NCBI GenBank assembly: GCA_034112445.1
Contig: JAWUVI010000022.1
Span: 248,001-312,000 of the forward strand
Length of the DNA: 64,000 nt
DNA from: Pelagadaptatus sp034112445
Lineage (GTDB): Bacteria; Pseudomonadota; Gammaproteobacteria; Pseudomonadales; Cellvibrionaceae
Direction: 5' to 3'
Shown here: in pieces, positions 14,502 through 23,122 of the stretch
Position numbering within the stretch: the first letter of the stretch is position 1
How the letters are laid out: each line of letters starts with the position of its first letter
Program-made: the position numbers and the translations under genes
The notes under the pieces: model-generated
Told to the model about the DNA's origin: nothing
What the model saw: the letters and a program-made list of their open reading frames with translations, nothing else
Databases searched by the model: none

Positions 14502-16862
14502 ATGAGCTTTACGCCAGACAAAAACCTTTCCACTAAAAAGAATGATATTTTTTCTAGTATTCACCGGCACCTTTATCCCGGTCGGGTCGAGCGTATGCTC
14601 GAAGGTGGAATTGATTTTATTCCCGATCGCCGAGAAGGTTACCGTTACTGGGATATAGACGGGCGTGAACTGCTGGATTTACACCTCAATGGCGGCACAT
14701 TTAATTTAGGCCATAAAAACCCAGAACTTGTTCAAACTTTGATAGAAAATCTAGAGCACTACGATATTGGCAACCACCATTTTTCTTCGGCGCCCAAAGC
14801 CGAGCTAGCACAGGCGTTGATTGAAGCCACTCCCGGTGATATGCAATACGTGGTATTTACGCCATCAGGCAGTGAAGCCAACGATGTCGCGATAAAATCC
14901 GCACGCTACGCTACCGGCCGCAAAAAAATTGTCGCTCTGGATGCCGGCTATCACGGTCGAAGCGGTTTATCTGGGGCCGCCGGCGACGATGAAACCGCCG
15001 CCTTCTTTTTATCTGACATTCCGCAAGACTTTATTAAAGTGCCCTTTAATGATGTCGCCGCTATGGCAGCCGCGCTAAAAAATAATGATGTCGCCCTGGT
15101 TATGATGGAAACAATACCGGCAACAAACGGCTTCCCATTACCTGAAAACGACTACCTGAAAAAAGTGAAGAAACTCTGTGAGGAGCATGGAACACTTTAC
15201 CTAGCTGATGAAGTGCAAACCGGTTTGGGTCGCACAGGTCATCGTTGGGCTATTGAAGCTTACGGAGTAGAGCCCGACATTATAATCACCGGCAAAGGTT
15301 TGTCCGGCGGCTTATACCCAATGGCAGCCGCAATTATGAATCGCCGCTGCGGTGACTGGCTGATTGAAAATGGCTGGGGCCACGTATCAACATTCGGCGG
15401 TTCAGATCTTGGCTGTAAAGTCGCACTAAAAGCCCTCCAAATGAGCATCTGCGAAGCAACACTCACAAATGTAACCACTCAATCGAACTACATAAGACAA
15501 GGCCTAGACGCTTTGCTACCACGTTTTCCATTTTTTAAAGGCATCCGCCAAAACGGCCTTATTATTGGCCTAGAGTTTAGCGACAGCACCATGGGCCAAG
15601 CCATGATGCTAGCCCTGTATAAAAATGGTATTTGGGCCATTACCGCCGGATTCGATCAGGCAGTCATCCAATTCAAACTCGGCATTTTGGTAGACAAAGC
15701 TTATTGTGATGCTGTTCTCGAGCGCTTTGAAAACGCCTGTATCTGGCTGGTAAATTCATTTAATGAATTGCTTACCGGTGGCACCATTGATGAAAGCGAC
15801 CCAGTTATTATTAGCACCAAAGAACTTGCGCAAAAAGCATTAACCCAGTGGAACATAGAGGGTGCAAATCTAAAATTACTAAAGCACCGTGAAAATACCG
15901 TTTTTAAAATCACCACTACCGACAAACAAAGCTTTGCTTTACGCGTTCATCGCTCGGGCTATCATACCGATGCTGAATTAAATTCAGAGTTATTATGGAT
16001 GGCTGCCCTGAATGAAGCAGGCGTCCAAACACCCGTCGTTATCCCAACGGTCAGCGGTAACAATTTCGCCACCACTACTAACGAAAACGATTCTATTTCC
16101 CGCCAATGCAGTTTGCTGGAGTGGATTGATGGCGATATGTTTGATCAACTCGGCCGCGTTGAAAGAGGCGTACAAAAAGAGCTTGAAGAACGCTATTTTG
16201 AATTGGGTAAACTGGCCGCCAAGATGCACAACCAAGGCTCCGACTGGGATAAACCTGCAGGATTTACTCGACACGCGTGGGATGCCGACGGCCTATTAGG
16301 CGCAGAGCCGTTATGGGGGAAATTCTGGCAACACCCAGCCATTAACAAACCACAGCGCAAGCAGATTTTAAAAGCGCGCTTTGTTTTAAAAGAATTACTC
16401 AAGCAAATGGGCGAAACCAAACAAAACTACGGCTTAATTCACGCTGACTTTTTGCCAGAAAATATTTTAGTCAACAATGGTGAATTAAAGCTGATTGATT
16501 TTGATGATTGTGGCTGGGGTTATTACCTGTTTGAAATGGCCACTTCTCTGTTCCCTCAAATAACTCAGCCGTTTTTTGACGAATTGGTGGCGGCTTATGC
16601 CGCCGGTTATCGAACCGAAAGAGAATTAAGCGACGCCGATCTTGAAATATTCCCCGCTTTTTTAATGATTCGCGGCTTTACCTATCTTGGTTGGCTGCAG
16701 ACCCGTGCCGACGCAATGAAGAACGGTGACAAGCTGGCGGCCGAAATCGCCAAAGGCTTGTGCGACTTTATTCCTGATCTGTTAAACGAGCTATCCCCCA
16801 CCCAAAGAATGGGAATGGAGGTTATACTTTATTTCCAGCGTATTTTTGCGAAAATAAAATAA
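14502..16862 (+). CDS. Fusion of class III aminotransferase-fold enzyme and APH-type kinase
   Basis: A 786-residue two-domain protein. Residues about 10-430 form a class III PLP enzyme: GSEANDVAIKSARYATGR, LADEVQTGLGRTG, and the PLP lysine (about Lys265) in IITGKGLSGGLYPM. Residues about 450-760 form an aminoglycoside-phosphotransferase-like kinase: LRVHRSGYHT (ATP-site region), the catalytic HADFLPEN (about 647-654) and metal-binding IDFDD (about 665). Known enzymes pairing these activities phosphorylate a hydroxyl (for example 5-hydroxylysine) and then remove the phosphate with a PLP phospho-lyase of the same fold. That two-step scheme is an inference here; ordinary transamination remains possible. 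An in-frame TTG five codons upstream is an alternative start. Confidence 0.88.
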   Translation: MSFTPDKNLSTKKNDIFSSIHRHLYPGRVERMLEGGIDFIPDRREGYRYWDIDGRELLDLHLNGGTFNLGHKNPELVQTLIENLEHYDIGNHHFSSAPKAELAQALIEATPGDMQYVVFTPSGSEANDVAIKSARYATGRKKIVALDAGYHGRSGLSGAAGDDETAAFFLSDIPQDFIKVPFNDVAAMAAALKNNDVALVMMETIPATNGFPLPENDYLKKVKKLCEEHGTLYLADEVQTGLGRTGHRWAIEAYGVEPDIIITGKGLSGGLYPMAAAIMNRRCGDWLIENGWGHVSTFGGSDLGCKVALKALQMSICEATLTNVTTQSNYIRQGLDALLPRFPFFKGIRQNGLIIGLEFSDSTMGQAMMLALYKNGIWAITAGFDQAVIQFKLGILVDKAYCDAVLERFENACIWLVNSFNELLTGGTIDESDPVIISTKELAQKALTQWNIEGANLKLLKHRENTVFKITTTDKQSFALRVHRSGYHTDAELNSELLWMAALNEAGVQTPVVIPTVSGNNFATTTNENDSISRQCSLLEWIDGDMFDQLGRVERGVQKELEERYFELGKLAAKMHNQGSDWDKPAGFTRHAWDADGLLGAEPLWGKFWQHPAINKPQRKQILKARFVLKELLKQMGETKQNYGLIHADFLPENILVNNGELKLIDFDDCGWGYYLFEMATSLFPQITQPFFDELVAAYAAGYRTERELSDADLEIFPAFLMIRGFTYLGWLQTRADAMKNGDKLAAEIAKGLCDFIPDLLNELSPTQRMGMEVILYFQRIFAKIK

Positions 16863-17227
16863 TTGTCAATTTGTGGAAAAAAAAAGCGGCCATACCTGAG
16901 AATTTCAGTAGGGCAATTTAAAGCTTAGCCCTACTCCATCAAAGTAATAATAATTTTAATGAGCCCACGATGAAATCAACACTTAAGGTTTATCCTGAAT
17001 TTTATACTTGCGCAGCGAGACAGAATCAAACCAGGCAATCAACACCTATGGAATGGCAAGGACTACAAAGGTAGCGGTACTAATAGCAATAGTGGTCATT
17101 GGAAACTCCCAAAACCAAGTATTGACAGAAGGTTTATCAGCCTTCGTGTAGGCTTGCACAAATCTCCATGTATGATTCTATACCGCTAATCTAAGCATCG
17201 TTAAACCACAGCAGTACCAAGTGTAGA
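16863..17227. other. 365-base interval without a recognised gene
   Basis: It lies between two convergent genes. A plus-strand frame is open from 16974 to 17189 (71 codons) but has no early start codon; its translation includes a Gly/Asn/Ser-rich stretch (NGKDYKGSGTNSNSGHW). On the minus strand a 17-codon hydrophobic micro-frame at 17046-17099 has GGGAG ahead of its ATG. Neither can be called a gene. No clear terminator hairpin was found. Confidence 0.5.
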
Positions 17228-18892
17228 TTACTCGGATTCAACAGTTGGCACTGAATAGTTTTTTAATAAACTTGTCACACTGCTGGCCTTCAAAACGCCT
17301 TGCATATTATAGGTTGTCATCAAGCCTGCCATTAACGCGCCACCCACACCCGCTGTCATAACGTCGGCACCGGTCATATAAAAATTTTTAACCGGTGTTT
17401 GTGGATGTAAAAAAGACTGATCAAAACGATCAACAAAATGATCCAATCCATAAATTTCACCACGCGCATTCAATTGGAAATGCTGAGTTGACAGTGGTGT
17501 TGAAAGTTCACAAAAATCCAACGCTCCACGCAAATGTGGCAAGCGCTTAAACAATTGTTCCAATAAACGATTGGTTAGTTCCAATTTGTAGGATTCATAT
17601 TCTTCACCACGCTGCCCCCAAGTTGTACCCTCCCACTTTTCAAACCATTCCATATTTGTCATAGAAACAATTTCTACGGTGGATTTTCCTGGATAGCGAT
17701 CATCCCACTCAGGGTCTTTAGTCGAAGGAAAAGAAATATAAACCAAAGGTAAATCAGCCTTTTGATTTTCTAGGAAGCGCTCCATATTACCTTCGTGATC
17801 GCCGTCTGTGTATATCCATAGATTTGTGGTATTCAGACCCAACTCTTTCGTTGTCCCTTTAAAACCGGCGTACAAACAAATAGACGAGCTGGAGTATTGA
17901 ACCTTTTCAGCCCATTTATCCATGCCGAATTTCTTTCGACTAGACTCAGGCAACAAGCGTTTTACCGTATTCATAAAGCCCGCATTGCTCACAATCTTGT
18001 CGGCTAAAATTTCACTACCGTCAGCCATACGCACGCCATAGGCGCGATTTTTTTCAACCAAAACCTCATCGACCTCGGCGTAGGTAAATACATCGCCGCC
18101 ACTCTTTTGAATGGTTGGAATGATTTCACGGGCAATGGATGATGCACCGCCGACAGGATAGGCGCCTCCAGCCAAATAATGTTTGGCAATCAGCGCGTGC
18201 ATAATAAACGCTGCATCACGTGGTACTTGCCCGTAGTCACCCCACTGCCCAGTCAACACTGAAATTAATTCTTGGTTATCGGTAAGCCCTTCTAGAACCT
18301 CACGTGTGGTCATGAAAAATTCTTTTGGCACCAATAATGGCCGCACTTTGTTATAGAGTTTACCCATCCATGCAGGCATCCCCTGTGCTGCAAAAAACTT
18401 AGGCGTAGCGCTACTCATGGCCCTAATCAACGTTACGTACTCTTCAATAACTTTTCTTTCTGCCGGAAAATATTCCGACATTTTATTGATGAAATTCTCA
18501 CGGCCCGCCACTAACTCGTATTCTTTATCTCCCAAAATAATTTTATCGTAGACTGGTTCCATAGCGGCCCATTGCAAACGCCCTTCACTGATCACATCAA
18601 AAACTCGGCGCAAAGTCGATTTAGAGTTATGTACCTCACCAATGTAATGCACGCCGACATCCCATTCGTAACCTTCACGCTCGTAGGCATGAGTAAAACC
18701 ACCTGCCGTATAGTGCTGCTCTAACACGCACACTTTCTTTCCCAGCAAAGATAAAAACGCGGCATTAGCCAAACCACCCATGCCAGAACCAATCACAATG
18801 GCATCGTATTGCTGATCAGCACGCCCAGGACGATAACGTCGACCCGTTCTTATTTTAACTTTCTGATTGGTTTTTTTAGCGTTAGCTGTCAT
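17228..18892 (-). CDS. FAD-dependent oxidoreductase, CrtI/retinol-saturase (RetSat) type
   Basis: A 554-residue flavoprotein of the phytoene desaturase/carotenoid isomerase superfamily. The dinucleotide-binding motif YDAIVIGSGMGGLANA lies at about 29-44, then VLEQHYTAGGFTHAYEREGYEWDVGVHYIGEV, a combination typical of retinol 13,14-reductase-like and CrtISO-like proteins. The C-terminal FAD motif is FYMTGADVMTAGVGGALMAG. No crt genes are near, so the natural substrate is open; reduction or isomerisation of an isoprenoid or other lipid is likely. It is divergent from a PadR regulator, with two palindromes in the shared 136-base gap, so control by that regulator is likely. Confidence 0.85.
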   Translation of the reverse strand: MTANAKKTNQKVKIRTGRRYRPGRADQQYDAIVIGSGMGGLANAAFLSLLGKKVCVLEQHYTAGGFTHAYEREGYEWDVGVHYIGEVHNSKSTLRRVFDVISEGRLQWAAMEPVYDKIILGDKEYELVAGRENFINKMSEYFPAERKVIEEYVTLIRAMSSATPKFFAAQGMPAWMGKLYNKVRPLLVPKEFFMTTREVLEGLTDNQELISVLTGQWGDYGQVPRDAAFIMHALIAKHYLAGGAYPVGGASSIAREIIPTIQKSGGDVFTYAEVDEVLVEKNRAYGVRMADGSEILADKIVSNAGFMNTVKRLLPESSRKKFGMDKWAEKVQYSSSSICLYAGFKGTTKELGLNTTNLWIYTDGDHEGNMERFLENQKADLPLVYISFPSTKDPEWDDRYPGKSTVEIVSMTNMEWFEKWEGTTWGQRGEEYESYKLELTNRLLEQLFKRLPHLRGALDFCELSTPLSTQHFQLNARGEIYGLDHFVDRFDQSFLHPQTPVKNFYMTGADVMTAGVGGALMAGLMTTYNMQGVLKASSVTSLLKNYSVPTVESE

Positions 18893-18959
18893 ACCTTATA
18901 CCCACCTGTGCGGTTACCTATTATTCTCAAGATCAGAAATGTATCACCAACCTTTAACA

Positions 18960-18998
18960 TATGCAATTTATTGCATAAAAATGAGTATTGTATACAAT
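18960..18998. promoter_or_regulatory. Two palindromes in the divergent oxidoreductase/padR promoter
   Basis: An inverted repeat with 8-base arms and a 2-base centre (TATGCAAT-TT-ATTGCATA, 18960-18977) is followed 9 bases later by a perfect 12-base palindrome ATTGTATACAAT (18987-18998). They share the half-site ATTG(C/T)AT and lie 31-70 bases upstream of the padR start. They are good candidates for the PadR operators governing both genes. Confidence 0.7.
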
Positions 18999-19028
18999 CG
19001 CCCTAAATCACAACAAGCAAATTTTCCT

Positions 19029-19562
19029 ATGTCGCTCAAACACACTCTACTAACCTTATTAGAAACTGAACCCGGCAGCGGTTACGATTTACTCAAACGC
19101 TTTCGCAGTCGGCTAGGTTATTTTTGGAACGCCAGCCACCAGCAGATTTATCAGCAACTCAAGCAGATGCTGCGTGATGAACTTATTGAATTTGAATTAA
19201 AACCACAAACCGACAAGCCTGACAGCAAAATCTACACCGTCACCAGCACCGGTCATAAAGAGTTACTTGGGTGGCTAAAGCAACCGGTCAAACCCAGTAA
19301 AATTAACGACGCATTACTGGTCAAACTCTACGCCGGAAAACTGCTAGATAAGGCCGTATTGATAGCTGAAATGGCAAAACACAGAGAGGTACACGCCAAC
19401 ATGCTGAATACTTTTTTAGAGCTAGAACAAGAGTTTTTATCCACCCCCAAAGCTAACCAAGAAGCGATACAGTTGCCTTATCTCACTTTGCGTCGCGGCA
19501 TTCTCGGAGAACAAGCTTGGCTTGTTTGGGCTGACGAAGTACACGCTGAATTAATCAAGTAA
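19029..19562 (+). CDS. PadR-family transcriptional regulator
   Basis: A 177-residue PadR protein with a winged helix-turn-helix at residues 1-85 (LLTLLETEPGSGYDLLKRFRSRLGYFWNASHQQIYQQLKQM) and a C-terminal Vir-like helical dimerisation region (about 95-177). PadR proteins are usually repressors released by small aromatic or lipophilic ligands. The open frame extends 54 codons upstream, but the ATG at 19029 gives the family N-terminus and places the operators outside the gene. It is divergent from the RetSat-like oxidoreductase, its most likely target. Confidence 0.87.
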   Translation: MSLKHTLLTLLETEPGSGYDLLKRFRSRLGYFWNASHQQIYQQLKQMLRDELIEFELKPQTDKPDSKIYTVTSTGHKELLGWLKQPVKPSKINDALLVKLYAGKLLDKAVLIAEMAKHREVHANMLNTFLELEQEFLSTPKANQEAIQLPYLTLRRGILGEQAWLVWADEVHAELIK

Positions 19563-19741
19563 TTACGGTCAGATCAATTGCCATCAAAAGACTAGATATG
19601 TCTAAAATTTCGTAATACCATGAAAAAATCAGCTAAACAATCAATAGTGTCCGACCGTCAAGCATTCAGCACATAAGTGCTCTTGACTGAAAAGAAAAGC
19701 CAATGGATGGCGCTAAAGCAAAGCTCGCTCAAGGATGACAC

Positions 19742-20719
19742 ATGTCAGATAATGCAGTTAAAACCCAAACGCAGTTATTAATCGACACCAAAAGCCCCAC
19801 TAAAAATCCTGAAGAAACAAATTCTAAAAAGGAGCCCCAGGTGGATAGCAAACATGTAGAGTTACTGGAGTCTCTATTTTCAGTAATACCCGATTTATTT
19901 TTCTTTGTTGACCTTTCCGGGACAATTATCGAGTTTAGAGCAGGCAATCATGACGACCTGTATCTGTCGCCATCTCGTTTTTTAAATAAAAAAATCCAAG
20001 ATGTTTTGCCGGCTGATGTGGGCGTACTGTTTCAAGAAGCGATTATAAATGCCAAGGAATCCTGCACATTGCAGACCTTCGAGTACCGACTGAATGTATC
20101 TGGCGATCTCAAGTATTTTGAAGCTCGCTTAAATAAACATGAAACATACAATAAAATCCCCATTATTGTCAGGGATATTACCGACCGCAAAGAAGCCGAA
20201 AACACATTAGAGTTTCAAGCAAATTATGACGATTTAACGGGGATTTCGAATCGACGATTTGCGCTTTATCAATTGAACACGATGGTCGCTAATGCCCAAC
20301 GCAGAAAAGAGGTGTTTGCACTTGCCTTCATCGATCTGGACGATTTCAAGTCCATCAACGACACATTAGGTCATGATGCTGGTGATGCCGTTCTTAAAGA
20401 GATTGCTCAGCGCTGCAAAAAGTCTCTAAGAGCCAACGATCATGTCGCTCGCATTGGCGGCGATGAATTTATTATCATACTGAGCGGTAACCTGACACCG
20501 CCCGACATTCACAAAAAATTAAACCTATTGGTCAGCATGATTGATCAACCCATACTCTTGGGTAAGACAGAAATCAAACCAAAAGTCAGTATCGGAGTAG
20601 CAACTTACCCTGCTGACGGGAAAGCCCCTTCAACATTATTAAGCAGTGCAGATAAAGCCATGTATCACGCAAAAGCACAGGGAAAGAATAAGGTTTTTTA
20701 TTGCTCGGACATTACTTAA
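19742..20719 (+). CDS. PAS-GGDEF diguanylate cyclase
   Basis: A 325-residue cytoplasmic signalling protein that should make c-di-GMP. A PAS sensor spans about residues 38-150 (LFSVIPDLFFFVDLSGTIIEFRAG through IIVRDITDRKEAEN). The GGDEF domain covers about 160-325 with intact active site RIGGDEF (GGDEF at 239-243). An RxxD inhibitory site (RAND, 230-233) lies five residues before it, so product feedback is expected. No transmembrane segment or signal peptide is seen. The gene is monocistronic and is followed by a triplicated 16-base repeat. Confidence 0.93.
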   Translation: MSDNAVKTQTQLLIDTKSPTKNPEETNSKKEPQVDSKHVELLESLFSVIPDLFFFVDLSGTIIEFRAGNHDDLYLSPSRFLNKKIQDVLPADVGVLFQEAIINAKESCTLQTFEYRLNVSGDLKYFEARLNKHETYNKIPIIVRDITDRKEAENTLEFQANYDDLTGISNRRFALYQLNTMVANAQRRKEVFALAFIDLDDFKSINDTLGHDAGDAVLKEIAQRCKKSLRANDHVARIGGDEFIIILSGNLTPPDIHKKLNLLVSMIDQPILLGKTEIKPKVSIGVATYPADGKAPSTLLSSADKAMYHAKAQGKNKVFYCSDIT

Positions 20720-20765
20720 TCCTAACTCTTATTAGTCCTAACTCTTATTAATCCTAACTCTATAA
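20718..20765 (+). repeat. Three tandem 16-bp repeats after the diguanylate cyclase gene
   Basis: Units at 20718-20733, 20734-20749 and 20750-20765 share the core TCCTAACTCT. The first two differ at one position and the third diverges at its last few bases. The first unit begins inside the stop codon of the GGDEF gene. Too few copies for a CRISPR; more likely slipped-strand duplication. Confidence 0.85.
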
Positions 20766-21005
20766 CGGAAAACATAACCTGCCAGCATCCAATAAAATAT
20801 GATGCGCCACTTGAATTTTCACCTTAACAACTCAATTATATTAAGCCGGCTTAAATAAGGCTCAAAGAATACGATCTTAAACTCATAAATATTCGAATTA
20901 ACTTGTTGTTTTAGGGTCTGTACTATAGCTTTCTCAAAAAAAGGAAGCAGCTTGCTCTTGAGGTTCAAGCTTCTATTTTAAATAGTTAATCCAATAGGAA
21001 AAACA

Positions 21006-21893
21006 ATGAAACGAATCTTATTATTTATTCTTACCAACATTGCCATCATGGTGGTGTTGAGTATTACGTTACGACTGTTGGGCGTCGATAGCATACTGGC
21101 TGAAAATGGTTCTGACCTAAATATCCAGTCTCTGGTCATACTCTCAGGAGTGATCGGCTTTGGCGGGTCATTCATTTCATTATTGATATCGAAATGGATG
21201 GCTAAACGCATGACCGGGGCGGTAGTGATCATCAATCCCAGCACTAACATAGAAAAATGGCTGGTGAGCACGGTCGAAAAACAAGCAAAGATTGTCGGCA
21301 TTAAAATGCCTGAGGTGGCTATATTCCCATCACAAGCCATGAATGCTTTTGCCACAGGCGCCTCTAAAAACAACGCCTTAATGGCCGTATCTCAGGGCTT
21401 ATTGAATAACATGTCCCAGGGTGAAATAGAGGCCGTTGTTGGCCATGAAATGAGCCATATTGCCAATGGAGACATGGTGACGCTGGCATTGATTCAAGGT
21501 GTGGTTAATACGTTTGTTGTGTTTTTATCTCGGGTTGTTGGGCATGTTGTCGATCGCGTGATTTTGAAAAACAATCAGGGCCATGGCATCGGTTACTTCG
21601 TGACAGTAATGATATCCCAGGTTGTTTTATCCGTTCTTGCATCGACCATTGTGATGTATTTTTCCAGAAGACGTGAGTTTGTTGCTGACACCGGCGGCGC
21701 CGATTTAGCCGGTCATCAGAATATGATCAGCGCCCTTAGCCGGCTTGGTCAAGTAGAGCCAGAACCGTTACCGGAACAAATGGCCGCTTTTGGTATTAAT
21801 GACAAAGGTGGATTTATGGCGTTGTTTTCATCACACCCACCTATAGAAGCTAGAATCAAAGCATTGCAAGAACGGGCAGCGAGAAGCTCTTAA
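21006..21893 (+). CDS. htpX: Membrane metalloprotease HtpX
   Basis: A 295-residue inner-membrane M48 protease of membrane-protein quality control. Two N-terminal membrane helices (about 4-24 and 38-60) precede the zinc motif HEMSH (His147-His151). Two more hydrophobic segments follow (about 160-180 and 195-218), then the third ligand region RRREFVADTGGADLAG. FSSHPPIEARIKALQ at the C-terminus is the family signature. In other bacteria it is induced by membrane stress; no sigma-32 or Cpx-type promoter could be recognised here. Confidence 0.95.
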   Translation: MKRILLFILTNIAIMVVLSITLRLLGVDSILAENGSDLNIQSLVILSGVIGFGGSFISLLISKWMAKRMTGAVVIINPSTNIEKWLVSTVEKQAKIVGIKMPEVAIFPSQAMNAFATGASKNNALMAVSQGLLNNMSQGEIEAVVGHEMSHIANGDMVTLALIQGVVNTFVVFLSRVVGHVVDRVILKNNQGHGIGYFVTVMISQVVLSVLASTIVMYFSRRREFVADTGGADLAGHQNMISALSRLGQVEPEPLPEQMAAFGINDKGGFMALFSSHPPIEARIKALQERAARSS

Positions 21894-21914
21894 GGTCATC
21901 AGAGTTTCTGATCA

Positions 21915-21957
21915 TGATAGATTGTTGCTACACCCAAAGAGCAGCAACAATCTATCA
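21915..21957. terminator. Long hairpin after htpX
   Basis: Perfect 15-bp arms (TGATAGATTGTTGCT and its complement) with a 13-base loop, starting 22 bases after the htpX stop. There is no long T-run, so it may be a weak terminator or an mRNA 3'-end stabiliser. Confidence 0.6.
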
Positions 21958-21959
21958 GT

Positions 21960-22122
21960 TTAAGGCGACTTGGAGACCGATTCGGGAAGCGTTATAACCC
22001 CCTGTAAATACAGTATCGCCCTACCAGAAATATAAACTCTATCTTTATCAACCACACAATTAAGGACACCCCCCACGTTGGAATGTTTGTAAGGCATCAA
22101 CAAAAGTCACTTTTAATTCCAT
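21960..22122 (-). pseudogene. Possible frameshifted small gene or gene remnant
   Basis: On the minus strand, ATG at 22122 opens MELKVTFVDALQTFQRGG and then meets a six-G run (plus-strand C-run 22069-22074), after which the frame stops. If one G is dropped, translation continues with VLNCVVDKDRVYISG and on to a stop at 21960, giving about 53 residues of ordinary-looking protein. The family was not recognised, and no strong ribosome-binding site was seen. Homopolymer sequencing error, a decayed gene or coincidence are all possible. Confidence 0.3.
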
Positions 22123-22180
22123 CGGGGTAATTCCATATTGAAAACTATCTCTGCCTCAGTAACGCCTTCCAGAGGGTATT

Positions 22181-22981
22181 TTATTTTCTTTCTCGCCTAA
22201 GCTGAGCAAGTAATTCCTGAGAAAAAACATCATCCGCTGCTATCGGCCCCCCACGAGCAGCAATAGCTTCGACCAAATAAGTGTTAAATAAGATTTTTTG
22301 CTCAGCAGAAAAAAAATCAGTTAAAAATGGATAAAAATACTCCACGCTTAATTGCCGTGACACTAGGTCCGTCACTCCTTCAACTTGATAAAAAGACGAT
22401 GCCATAATAGCTTCAGAAGTCACAAAGACATCAATTCTATCGTGTAACAACATTAATTGAGATGACTTGGCATTACTGACTTGAACTAATTTACTTTCAG
22501 CGCGGGATAGGAATTTAAATGTAGACAAAGACCCACGAATATAACCGACTCGCTTTTGATCAACACGACTCAGATCTACCCGCTCCAAACTATACTCTCT
22601 GATGGATGTAACCCCTACAATCGTTGGGATACGGCTCAGAGTGGGCATTTTCATTTGTTCGGTAAAATTTTCTGTACGCCCACAACTCCCTTCCAGAGCG
22701 CGTTCGCTCAACATCGCTTGCGTCCTACGAGCAGGCAAATATTGCATATTCACCTGATAACCAAGCCTTCTGAAGGGCTCTTTATAAAGAGATTCTAATT
22801 CAGTAAAAGCCGGTGACTGGGTAGGTATGGTACAACCTATATTGACAACAGGAAGGTCAATTGAGTTTTCTGACGCAAGTATCGACTCGGACAAAAGTAC
22901 GCACCAGAAACACACAAGACTGAGTAATACCCTCTCAGCAGGCTGCTTTTTCGTCGTTATATATTTCAAGAAAGACCACAT
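22181..22981 (-). CDS. Orphan periplasmic solute-binding-like protein
   Basis: A 266-residue protein with a hydrophobic leader (about 17-37, LLSLVCFWCVLLSESILA) and a type 2 periplasmic binding fold related to the amino-acid-binding (SBP_bac_3) group: NIGCTIPTQSPAF, EPFRRLGYQVNMQYLPARRT, the hinge region KRVGYIRGSLSTFKFL, and LLHDRIDVFVTSEAIM. No ABC permease or ATPase is near. Such orphan proteins in marine gammaproteobacteria often act as sensors or have no known partner. The ligand is unknown. Confidence 0.72.
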   Translation of the reverse strand: MWSFLKYITTKKQPAERVLLSLVCFWCVLLSESILASENSIDLPVVNIGCTIPTQSPAFTELESLYKEPFRRLGYQVNMQYLPARRTQAMLSERALEGSCGRTENFTEQMKMPTLSRIPTIVGVTSIREYSLERVDLSRVDQKRVGYIRGSLSTFKFLSRAESKLVQVSNAKSSQLMLLHDRIDVFVTSEAIMASSFYQVEGVTDLVSRQLSVEYFYPFLTDFFSAEQKILFNTYLVEAIAARGGPIAADDVFSQELLAQLRRERK

Positions 22982-23122
22982 TAGAAATCAGCACATACAC
23001 ATATTGCGTAGAAGGTATCAGTCTAGCCTCGACGAGGCTCATCTAGCAAGTTATTACACACCAAGGGCAAATCCCGGCTTCACGCTTACGCCAAAGAATC
23101 AGACAGAAAATTACACTATTTT

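Noticed and set aside
19620..19676. 18-codon frame between padR and the diguanylate cyclase gene
   Set aside because: No ribosome-binding site and no notable composition; length within chance.
20718..20765. Possible CRISPR array
   Set aside because: Three 16-base units are directly adjacent without spacers and no cas genes are in the window.
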